Assembly: GCA_037179385.1 (NCBI GenBank)
Contig: CM074179.1
Span: 5,270,001 to 5,334,000, forward strand
Reading direction: 5' to 3'
Length of the DNA: 64,000 nucleotides
From: Holothuria scabra
Lineage: Eukaryota; Echinodermata; Holothuroidea; Aspidochirotida; Holothuriidae
Both the position numbers and the translations under genes were made by a program. Positions 55,171-64,000 of this stretch are shown here, in pieces (the stretch's first letter is position 1; the number at the start of each line of letters is the position of its first letter). The notes beneath the pieces were generated by a model. That model did no database searches, had not been told where the DNA came from, and was given only the letters and a program-made list of their open reading frames with translations.

Positions 55171-55809
55171 TTGCCCCCGTATTGGATGCACAAAGTGGGA
55201 GAGTGTACCTCATGTGTTTTGGCGGTGTGATTTTGTGGCTCTCCTGTGGGAATGGTTTCAAGTCCTGGCCGATCGCCTCACGTTTTCCAACAGCTGGGCG
55301 GTCGGTCAGGACTATGCACTGTATGGTCTTTCGCCCCCGCCTTGCAATGCGAGTGTTTGGGGATACTTACCTTTGTCTCGGCTTCCGTGAAGCTTGCTAT
55401 ATGGAGAGACCGGTGCAATATTGGATTTAGGGGAAAGGGCGGCACGGCTGACGTCCTCCTGTCATCGGTAAAAGCGGAGGTTAAGGTGAGGGTGGAGGCT
55501 GACTTCGTTCGTTTGCCAAGTTCGACGTTCAGCAGACGCTGGGGTCCGCTTGTTTTGGTGCGGGCTGACGGGGTTATAGTTAACTTGTAATATTATCTTT
55601 ACATAGTTTTGTGTAAATAGCTCGAGTATTGCGGGGGCGGGATGGGATTGGCCCATGTAATTGGGTATGTAAATAGTCATAGTTCTATTATTGCAATGAA
55701 CTGTTTGATTAAGCAGTTTGTAAATAGTTTGCATCTATGTTTCCGCCTGGTCTGGTTTGAGTTTTGTTTTTTTTTGTTTGCATGTGCCGTTTCAATGCAC
55801 TGAAAAGAA
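55171..55809 (+). mobile_element. LINE-A ORF2 C-terminus and 3' UTR
   Basis: Begins within CPRTGCTKWESVPHVFW-type sequence (55,172-55,230), continues to the ORF2 C-terminus (KVRVEADFVRLPSSTF..., ending near 55,590), then the 3' UTR to TTTCAATGCACTGAAAAG. It may be the 3' part of the split copy at 43,203-53,860, with the middle deleted. Confidence 0.8.
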
Positions 55810-55811
55810 CA

Positions 55812-56155
55812 CTTCTCGTTTGCCAAGGTCGGCGTTCGGTAGGCGATGGGGTCCACTCGTTTCGGTGAGGGGGAATCGTGTGGTGGTCAATTTGTAATAG
55901 GGTGGGTCAGTAAGGTGCTTGTAAATAGTTGTGAATAGTATGTAAATATCTGTGTGTATAGCTTCGTTACTGTAGTGGACATAATTTTCTGTCCATAGTT
56001 TTGTAAATATATGTATAGATAGCTTATTACTGTAATGAACATAATTTTCTGTTTGATTTAGGAGTGTGTAAATAGTTTTGCGTTTATGTTTTCGCCCGAT
56101 CCGGTTTCAGTTTTTGCTTTTGTTTTGTATGTGCCGTTTCAATGCACTTAAAAAG
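55812..56155 (+). mobile_element. LINE-A 3' end, 5'-truncated, in tandem with the previous one
   Basis: Starts inside the last ORF2 codons (CGTTTGCCAAGGTCGGCG) and has the full 3' UTR with two TGTAAATA-type units, ending TTTCAATGCACTTAAAAAG at 56,155. Confidence 0.85.
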
Positions 56156-56374
56156 CCATTGGCCAGTGGATGGAAGCGGAAATTTAGACCACCAGTTGTC
56201 TTCGATCTTTTTCTGTCTTTTTCTTTTCTCGTTTTTGCTTTAAAACTTCCATTTCGTGTTACGTGGCACTATATTGTTTAAAAGTCAATCCAGGGTACTT
56301 ACGAAGTATCTTTATTTGTGGAGGATTTGCATCCTTTGGAATTCAATCGAGTGACGCTATGGAGTATGTGCTTG

Positions 56375-57345
56375 GTATATGGGAAACTTCATCTCGGACA
56401 ACTCTGAGGATTACAACAGCCTCTTTTATATCACGGAACTTCGAATTGCTCTCGAAAGAAGCAGTGACACCTCTCCTGGTCCAGATGATGTGCACTATCA
56501 GTTCCTCAAACACCTACCAGATACCTCCTTAAAGGTGTTGTTAGATATTTTCAACGGTATTTGGATAAATGGCAACTTTCCGGCTGCTTGGCGGGAAGCA
56601 ACCACCATTCCCATCGCCAAGCCGGGCAAGGACCAGACAAATGCTTCAAACTACCGCCCTATTTCTTTAACTAGTGACCTGGGCAAGACGTTTGAACGAT
56701 AGATTAATATCCGTCTGGTTTGGTTCATAGAGACCAACAATCTCATAACTAGTTCCCAAAGTGGCTTCTGACGTGGCCGCAGTACAACTGATCAACTAGT
56801 GCGACTACAGTAAACAATTCGTGATGGCTTTGACCGCGGACACCATGTGGTATCGGTATTCTTCGACCTGGAAAAGGCAAACGATACGACCTGGAAGTAC
56901 GGCATTCTCAAGGATTTACACGGTGTAGGTCTGAGGGGTGGAATGCCGCTTTTCATCGAAAACTTCCTCAAAGATCGTGTGTTCAGTGTTCGTGTGGGTA
57001 GCGTGTTTTCAGAGCTTCATAACCAGGAGATGGGGGTTCCTCAAGGCAGCATACTGTCAGTTACTCTTTTTATGTTGAAAATCAACAGCATCGCCAATGT
57101 GGTGAACATCGGGATTGAAAAGTCTTTGTTCGTTGATGACTTCTCTATAACCTGTTCCTCAAGGAACATAAGATCGATAGAGAGGCAAATGCAAAACTGT
57201 CTTTTTCACGGACAAAGACCGTTTGTGTGCTTTTTTGCAACCAAAGAGGTGCACATTGCGACCCCTACTTGAACTTAAACGGTGTTCGAATTCCTTGGCC
57301 TTGTACTCGACAGTAAGCTCAACTTAAAGCGAAAGTGTCGGGGAG
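56375..57345 (+). pseudogene. Reverse transcriptase fragment of a Jockey/I-like LINE
   Basis: Collinear pieces in one main frame with several stops: ELRIALERSSDTSPGPDDVH (56,440), FPAAWREATTIPIAKPGKD and NYRPISLTSDLGKTFER (56,580-56,700), SVFFDLEKANDTTW (56,850), QEMGVPQGSILSVTLFML (57,030), LFVDDFSI (57,130, catalytic YVDD-type box) and FEFLGLVLDSKLN (57,285). This order is that of RT in Jockey/I-type LINEs, different from LINE-A and LINE-B. Both ends are missing and the 3' end is cut by a DIRS element near 57,350. The fragment at 14,760 may be the same family. Confidence 0.82.
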
Positions 57346-57407
57346 CACTCAACCTGTTGAACACAGGTAGTAAGAAATACTTACCAAAGCAAAATTCTAA
57401 GGCAAAA

Positions 57408-58510
57408 ATGCCAAAAACCGCATCTCGTTCTCAAAGGAAAAATGAATGCTTACACACTGAGCCTAACGTAAGGCCTAACGTTACTAACAGTAACGTTATG
57501 CGGAAGCCACCGGCCAACGATCCTAGCCTGACAAATGAAACAGAAAATGTTCACTCCAGACTGGACAGGCTAGATAATTTATTGTCACGGGTGATTCAGG
57601 CTATCCCCAAGCAGGGAGATAAAGCTCTCAAGCCTCAGGCTACTAGGCCTGCTATGAGGAGTCATTACCAGCAGACCTCGATGAGGCTATGGACTATGAG
57701 ACAGTTGATTTTGACATTTAGGGGGATAAACCCACCTCAAACATAGTACTACCAGCTATCGCAGCAAAATTTGCTGTGCCCTCCGATGTTCGTGAACCTG
57801 TGGATGAGGAGATAGCTAAGTCTGTCAGGTACATGCTAGAGCACAAGCTTGAAACACAAGCCCTCGAGGACTCTGCGGCAAGGTATCCGCCTCCTAGCAA
57901 TTGCATCCTCGTAGACTCACCAAAGGTAAATCCAAGTGTATGGGATAACGTATCCACCGCAGCGAAAACAAGTGATTTAAAACTTCAGGAAATTCAGAAG
58001 TTCTTGATCAGGGGGCTCAATGCCTTCATGCGGACACTTTCGTCAGATGGTATTTAAGAACAAGATACTCTGGCGTTGTTATGCAATGCAAACTTTGAAG
58101 TGAACTGTCTCAGAAAAGACCTTTTCAAACCATACCTCAATGCTCGTTACACCCATTTATGTAAACCTTCAAATCCAGTCACCAAGTTATTCTTTGGAGA
58201 TGACCGAGTAAACAGGTTAAGGAACTTAAAGATGGGCAGAAGGCCACAGAGACTGCAATCACACCCTTATAGAGGCTACAGGCCAAGTTCTAGAGGAACG
58301 TACACTAAACATGCTTACCGTGATGCTGTCTGGGTGTCCAGGTTAAGTGCATGGACCAGCAGCAACAGCTCATTCCAGGGCTTTTTTAGGCCAAAGCCAG
58401 GGGCGAAGAGCTCACCTGCCAAGAATAGGGCACCCCCCGGCCAAGGACAAGTCGTATCAGAAGCAGCCTCAGCCCCAGGCACAGGGGAAACACTAGACTC
58501 TGAAACTTAG
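57408..58510 (+). pseudogene. DIRS gag-like protein, frameshifted
   Basis: Starts at ATG 57,408 (MPKTASRSQRKN). It has a coiled-coil-like helix (SRLDRLDNLLSRVIQAIPKQ), then after a frameshift near 57,720 the segment VPSDVREPVDEEIAKSVRYM and a central part with KVNPSVWDNVSTAAKTSDLK. A stop follows near 58,055, then LRKDLFKPYLNARYTHLC and TKLFFGDD, which I recognise from DIRS gag proteins. The tail is basic and Ser/Arg-rich. It would form the particle that carries the element RNA. Confidence 0.75.
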
Positions 58511-58561
58511 GGTTAGGCCTGGTTTCATCTGAAATGCACTTAGAATCACAACCAGCAGTTG

Positions 58562-59335
58562 GAGGTCGACTGAAGCTATTTTAGAAAAACTGGTGCAAGA
58601 TCACATCAGACCCCTTCATTTTAAATGCAGTTAAAGGCTTTAAAATTGAGGTGAGACATTCTGACCCACCAAAGAACACAGGATCCTTCCATGCTTAAAC
58701 GAGGGCCTAAAGAGGAAATGCAGATTACTGAAGAAATACAGAAACTGTATAAAAAGCAAGTGATTGGGGATTTCCTTTCAAATGCTTTTACTAGACCAAA
58801 GAAAAATGGTGGTACTCGTCTGATCCTTGACCTATTAGAATTTAATAAATATCTGTCTTACAAACATGTTAAAATGGATAATACACCAACTCAGCTTATT
58901 TCACAAAACTGTTACCCAACCCCAGTCGATCTGAAAGATGCTTACTATTCTCTAGCTATCCATGAAAACTATAGGAAGTACCTAAAGTTTGAATGGCAAA
59001 AGCAATTCTGGCAGTTTAAAGCCTTACCTAATGGGCTCAGCAATGCACCCAGGCTGTTTACAAAACTCCTAAAGCCCCTGCTGTCAAATTTAAGACAGCA
59101 AGGTCATATAGTCATTGGCTACCTTGAGGATACTCTGATCATCCCAAATTCAGAAGCACAGGCCAAAGTGGCCACCAATGCTACAACCCAAAGCCTTACT
59201 CAGCTTGGCTTCATTATCCATCCACAAAAGTCGTTTCTTACACCAACTCAAGAAATTCAATTCCTGGGTTTCATTTTGAACACTAGAAACATGACCATCA
59301 AACTCCCAAAGAAAAAAGATTGCTACAGGCTATGA
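58562..59335 (+). pseudogene. DIRS reverse transcriptase with altered active site
   Basis: The clear RT core from 58,691 has EEIQKLYKKQVIGDF, RPKKNGGTRLILDLLEFNKY, VDLKDAYYSLAIHENYRKYL (catalytic Asp), FKALPNGLSNAPRLFTKLLK and GYLEDTLIIPNS. DIRS and LTR-type RTs normally have Tyr-x-Asp-Asp in the last box; here the first Asp is Glu. The segment HPQKSFLTPTQEIQFLGFIL is typical of DIRS. The N-terminal part up to 58,690 is out of frame and the frame ends at TGA 59,333. It is not functional as read. Confidence 0.85.
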
Positions 59336-59690
59336 ACCCCACTATAAGATAGGTGGCAATGGTTGTGTGGAAACTTAGTTGCTGCTTTCCCAGCAGTTCC
59401 ACATGGACAATTGTGTTATAGGTCCCTTGAGAAGGACAAAACCCAGGCATTGAAAGCAAACAAGGGACACTTTGATAGAAAAATGAAACTATCTCTGGGT
59501 GCTAAGTGGTAGATATCGGAAATTGATTCGGCCTCTAAGGCAATAACACATCCCAACCCTATTCTAGAACTACGCACCGACGCAAGTGGAATTGGTGTGC
59601 CACAGACATGAAAACCCTCACTGGGGGTAGATGAAATGCTTCTGAGTTAAGGGTAGCTGCAGACAATAAGATGAACTACCTAGAAATACT
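59336..59690 (+). pseudogene. DIRS RNase H remnant
   Basis: In broken frames: NPILELRTDASGIGVP (59,557), then GGRWDASELRVAADNKMNYLEIL (59,630-59,690). The first Asp and Glu contexts of an RNase H are visible. The remnant ends in a T-run at the LINE-A junction. Confidence 0.65.
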
Positions 59691-59882
59691 TCAAGCAAGT
59701 ATGGGTATTGAATTTTTTTTTTTTTTTTCTTGCTTTTTAAGTGCATTAAAACGGCACGTACAACAGAAACAAAACTCAAACCGGATCGGGCAGAAACAGA
59801 AATGCAAACTATTTACAAACTGCTAAATCAAACAGAAAATTATGTTCATTACAGTAATAAAGCTATATATACAGATATTTGC

Positions 59883-59913
<31 letters not shown>

Positions 59914-60140
59914 GTTTTCAAAACTGTGTACAGAAAAAAATGTCATTACAGTAATAAAACTATACATACATACATACACCACACGGTTCCCCCTCACCGA
60001 AACGAGTGGACTCCATCGCCTACCGAACGCCGACCTTGGTAAACGAACGAAGTCGGACGCAACCCTCAGCCTCACCGACGCCAGGACGACGTCCGCAGGC
60101 TTCCCTATCCCCCTTAAAACAATGTTACATCGGTCTCTCT

Positions 60141-63100
60141 TTATGGAGGCCGAAGCAAAGTTAAGTATGCCCTGAACACTCGTATTGCAAAGCGGGGCTG
60201 AAAGACCATACAAGGCATAGTCCTGGCCGACCGCCCATGTGTTGCACAAGTCAAGCGATCAGTCAGGACTTGGGACCATTCCCAGAAGAGGGCCACAAAT
60301 TCACAGTGCCAAAACACGGGCACTCTCCCACTTTGTGCATCCAGTGCGTGGGCAAATGCCATCTCCAAGACGCCACCGAAGACGCTTGAGATTAGTTATA
60401 ATAGCATCATGTGCGATTCGCCACAACAGGTCTCGCCTGCGGTAATCATTCTAATGATCTGCTGTGGACTACACGCCACACTTCCGACCCTGAAGCATAG
60501 TGGTTGGATTGGACCTGGCCGACCAATTCTTCGAAAAAGCCCGGTATAGATCCCTTCCACTTAACTGTGAAACATCCCCAAGTTTGGACATAATAAGGAA
60601 TGTTTCTCTCACTTGACTGTATGCACTGTTACTAAACAAGGACGGAAAGAACCGACGGAATGATTATCCCCCCCCCCCCCCCCTAATAACGGACAAAATA
60701 GGCAAAAGGCATTCTACTGTCTACAACACGATAAACACACTTGGTCAGGAGAAAACGGAGTTTGGAAGGAGAATGCACAAGGCCCAACCCACCACACCGA
60801 ACATCCTGATACACCATCCCTCTTCTTACGAGCTCCGTCTTCCCTGACCATAAAAACCTAAACACAGCCCTCTCGAGACGCAACAGGACACCCTTTGGAG
60901 CAGCCAGAACAGTGCCTGGATACCACAAAAGGGGATAAATAAAACGATTGATAACTGTCACCTTTCCGAACAGGCTATTGTGGCGCTCGCCGAAGTCCTT
61001 CAACCTAGTTTCCACCAGGTCCACTTTCTCATTTCAGGTATCTCGGTTGGCCCAAAACCAAACCATATGCCATTGATGCTTATGGCGTCATCTACCCATG
61101 ATGCAGCGAAGGGGAGTCTTTTTGACCGCCACTTACCAAGGCGAAGTGCTTTGGTCTTATTGGGATTCAGTCTGGCACCTGCGGCTCTTTGAAACTTAGA
61201 CAACGTGCCAGTAAGGTCCTTGAAGGAAGCTAGGTCGGAGACTACGCATGTGACGTCATCAGTATACTGAAGGCACTTAACTTCAACACCACCGGGAATG
61301 TGAAATGGTTGAAACAAAGGCTCTACTTGAAAGACTCTTGCTAGTGATTCACTAAACAATACGGAGGTGAGGCTGAGGGTTGAGTCCGACTCCGTTCGTT
61401 TGCCAAGTTCGGCGTTCGGTAGGCGATGGGGTCCACTCGTTTCGGTGAGGGGGGACCGTGTGGTGGTCAACTTGTAATAGGGTGGGTCTGTAAGCTTTAT
61501 GTATAGCTTTATTACTGTAATGAACATAATTTTCTGTACATAGTTTTGTAAATATTTGTACATATAGCTTATTACTGTAATGAACACAATTTTCTGTTTG
61601 ATTTAGCAATCTGTAAATAGTTTGCGTTTATGTTTTTGCCCGATCCGGTTTCAGTTTTTGTTTTTGTTTTGCATGTGCCGTTTCAATGCACTTAAAAAGC
61701 ACTAAACAATACGCATAGTAATGGTGACAGGGGGGCCCCCTGCCGTACGCCACGTTGGACACTGAAGGGTTCTGAAGGTAGGCTATTAACGATAACACGA
61801 CTGTTTACACTATTATACAATAAGGAGGTCCATTTAACAAAAACTGGATTCAAACAAAACTTCAAAATTTTAAAGAGGAATCCATGATCAACCATGTCGA
61901 AGGCCTTCTCCTGATCGAGGGAGACAAGCGTACATGGAAGATCACGGTCCGTCACGTATTCAACCAAGTCCCGCACCACCCAGAGATTCTGCTGAATACC
62001 GGTCCCCGCACCGCACAAGTCTGAAAGGACCCTACAAGATCTGGCATAACTGTGCCTAGCCTGTTGCGAAGGGCTTTCGCCAGAATCTTGTAATCTACAT
62101 TTAACAAGATTGGCCGTTTGTTTTTCGGTTTGAGGGGGTCTCCTGACTTAGGCAGCAAAGTTATTATGCCTGTGCGCTGCGAGTGGCTCAATGAGCCAGC
62201 GAGGAAGGCAGAGACGAACACAGCTGCTTATAAAAGTTTTAATACTCTTCTACAATGTCGAGAGGGTCCTTATGTACCACACCATGGGCGTCACGGAGAG
62301 CTTTTATACTTCGATCGATGGCATACTTTGTGACGTCCCGGTAGAACTTAATGGTTGGTTTCTCCTCCGCCTCCACCCAATGCACACGAGCACGAACCCG
62401 GGCCCCGTGTAGTTTTTTATCAAGATACTGTTGGATTGCATGAAGTGCGGAGGGGTCCCCGTTCCTCTCCCTAGAGCAAAGTGAAAGGAACCCCTCCCTT
62501 CTTCGACGAGCTCTTGCTACACAGTATTCCACTGTAAAACGTTTGATGCGGGTCTTTACATCATCCCACCGCTCTAAATCTGTTGAAAAGGCCGGCCTCA
62601 AAGTTCGCCACCCTTCGTATCTGGCCTTAAAATCTTTGCTACATTCAGCGTCCGTTAGAATATCTGTGTTCATTTTCCAGAAACCCCCTCCCTACTGGCC
62701 ATGACTCTGGGGATTGGGATGAGACAGTAACTGCATCATGGTCCGAAATTGGACATGCCACAACTTCGCAATCACTTGGTGACAGAGCCGTTGGAGCGTA
62801 CACCCGGTCCAACCTTGAGGCGTCCGTGCCATCAGGGCGGTGCCAAGTAAACACGGACAAGCCAGGATGCTGCACTCTCCAAACGTCAACCACATCGTGA
62901 TTCTTGTGAACATGTCCAACTCCACCATACCCACACTACAGCTTGAAGATGTGAAGGTGGACATTCGATCAAACCTTGTGTCAGGGACACAGTTGAAGTC
63001 TCCAGATAGGATACAAGGGGCACAGCCAGGAACGATGGATGGCTGGTTAGCAAAAAAAATCCTTCTGTCTGTAGGTTGGTTAGGGGCATAAACGATACAT

Positions 63101-63340
63101 AAGAAGTTCCCACAAGGATGTTTGATGGTGAGGCATACCAACCGGCCCTCATCATCATGATCAACCTTTCCGACTAGGGAAGTCCATCTCGGAGAAACTG
63201 AAAGGAAGCGTACAAACCCCCACCCCTTGGAGGAAAACGAAGTCCACACCTAATGATTTACAAAATTGGAATATTCTGGACCGCTTCCGACAGTCCCTCA
63301 TGCCGTTAACATTCAGGGTCATGAGGGACAGTCGGGACCA
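60141..63340 (-). pseudogene. LINE-A ORF2, interrupted by a nested LINE-A end
   Basis: The endonuclease has GDFNCVPDTRFDRM, WHRPDGTDASRLDRVY and SDHDAVTV, with a frameshift near 62,690. The RT has LLPKSGDPLKPKNKRP, RDLVEYVTDRDLP, DQEKAFDMVDHGFLF (61,900) and a YTDDVT box near 61,260 (Ala changed to Thr). The Cys/His segment near 60,350 has lost several residues relative to CTKWESVPHVFWHC. Several frames are used; the part between 62,220 and 62,240 lacks the RT start present in the other copies (KSPGSDG), implying a deletion of about 280 bp. Confidence 0.83.
61364..61699 (+). mobile_element. LINE-A 3' end nested in LINE-A, with 14-bp target duplication
   Basis: 336 bp starting inside the last ORF2 codons (GAGGTGAGGCTGAGGGTTG) and ending TTTCAATGCACTTAAAAAG. 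It is bounded by the direct repeat CACTAAACAATACG at 61,350-61,363 and 61,700-61,713. Its orientation is opposite to the host copy. Confidence 0.96.
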
Positions 63341-63660
63341 TTCATGAAATGTGGAGTGTGAAATTACAAAACGGTCTCTGACCTGGCCTTTTTATTACAT
63401 GGATCTGGTGCTGGTGGCACAGAAGGACTAACTCCCCCTCCCCGGTCGGACACCTCCCCTGAGGCCGACCTTTTCAACTTGGGCTCAAGTTCAACGGCCT
63501 CACACAAATCAAACCAGCCCTCCCCAGATGGTGGGTCCTTTGGTGGAGGCTCTGAGGCAGGTACTCCCACATCTGACATGTCAGTTGAAGGTCATTCTCC
63601 ACTGTCAGTATTCCAGCCTCCCCAGGAGCTGGTGCGGATTGTGCCTCAGGTACTGATGTG

Positions 63661-64000
63661 GAGGGTTGGGAAGGGTGTAATGAATTGGGAATTCGCCTGG
63701 TTTGCAGTCGGCGCATATGCAGTGATCCCTTTGTATTGTAAATGAGTGAGTCCTGCTTGCACCTGCTTTAGGTTAGGTCAAGCCTCTGTTGTGGCTAGGG
63801 ACAATAGGTCACTATAAAGGGTGAATCTTAACACGTGTCCAGGCTCAGTTCTTACCTAGATGCCTAGCTGGGCGTACAGTATATTCCCTTGTTGTATATT
63901 TTAAAGAGGAGTGTGTGACACTGTATCTTCTACAGAGCCTGACGTTAAGGGTGTGTCCCTTGTGTTGCGAAATGATGACCCAAAGAGGTATGTAATTGTT
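63661..64000. other. Unclassified stretch at the right edge
   Basis: No family resemblance or long frame. Confidence 0.4.

Larger units (their letters stand above)
57350..59700 (+). mobile_element. DIRS-like retrotransposon, decayed and 3'-truncated
   Basis: A gag-like region (57,408-58,510) is followed by a DIRS-type reverse transcriptase (58,562-59,335) and an RNase H remnant (59,336-59,690). The tyrosine recombinase and terminal repeats are not visible; the element is cut at about 59,700 by a LINE-A end. Its 5' junction lies in the Jockey-like RT. Confidence 0.82.
59728..63660 (-). mobile_element. LINE-A copy, minus strand, 3.9 kb, 5'-truncated within ORF1
   Basis: In its own direction: ORF1 tail (63,650-63,364), ORF2 endonuclease (63,249-62,645), RT (62,230-61,000), C-terminal part (61,024-60,141) and 3' UTR to 59,728 (CTTTTTAAGTGCATTAAAAC on the plus strand). 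Another LINE-A 3' end is inserted at 61,364-61,699. The similarity to ORF1 stops near 63,660. A (TA)n run at 59,882-59,912 lies in the 3' UTR. Confidence 0.88.

Noticed and set aside
1..64000. CRISPR arrays, tRNA or rRNA genes, bacterial operons
   Set aside because: Repeats seen are tandem without unique spacers, no cloverleaf or rRNA core was recognised, and the layout is eukaryotic with introns.

Overview
The window looks like intergenic or heterochromatic DNA from a metazoan, probably an aquatic invertebrate. The evidence is spliceosomal introns, no bacterial gene layout, and a mix of Polinton/Maverick, DIRS, piggyBac, PIF/Harbinger, hAT and Tx1/L1-like LINE elements. The phylum is a guess. 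I see no convincing ordinary single-copy host gene, no tRNA or rRNA gene and no CRISPR array. Almost everything recognisable is a transposable element, many nested in one another. Two LINE families recur and are called LINE-A and LINE-B here; both look Tx1/L1-like.

1-12,000 holds the right part of a Polinton/Maverick (adintovirus-like) element with every gene on the minus strand. In transcription order from the right they are: a two-exon Bcl-2-like gene (11,892-11,299), a small unknown ORF, a four-exon protein-primed DNA polymerase B (9,718-4,382), a packaging ATPase, two small virion-type proteins, a chromodomain integrase broken by two frameshifts, an F54H12.2-like capsid-type protein, and the N-terminus of a small basic glycine-rich protein cut by the window edge. 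The major capsid protein and protease expected in this family are not here and would lie left of base 1. The right end of the element was not found.

12,000-22,300 holds a LINE-B ORF1 remnant, a LINE-A 3' end, a field of degenerate repeats centred on an ATGGCGG motif, a Jockey-like RNase H fragment, a 5'-truncated LINE-A copy, and a structurally complete piggyBac transposon (18,315-21,323) with TTAA target sites, terminal inverted repeats and an unbroken 579-residue transposase.

22,300-34,000 holds two full-length LINE-A copies head to head (22,339-27,217 minus; 27,936-32,671 plus), each with a target-site duplication. The second is inserted in a LINE-B ORF1. Another LINE-B ORF1 piece lies at 33,140-33,985. 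34,880-42,670 is a LINE-B ORF2 copy split by a 4.5-kb PIF/Harbinger element (35,786-40,267) that carries a MADF-domain gene and a DDE transposase, both damaged.

43,200-53,860 is the 5' part of another LINE-A. Its ORF1 is interrupted first by a 1.7-kb hAT deletion derivative (43,657-45,377) and then by a 7.7-kb element (45,479-53,150). The second element has long terminal inverted repeats built of about 165-bp tandem units, a 9-bp target-site duplication and no recognisable transposase. It is the least explained structure in the window. 54,000-64,000 holds LINE-B and LINE-A fragments, a Jockey-like RT fragment, a decayed DIRS element and a 3.9-kb LINE-A with another LINE-A end nested in it.
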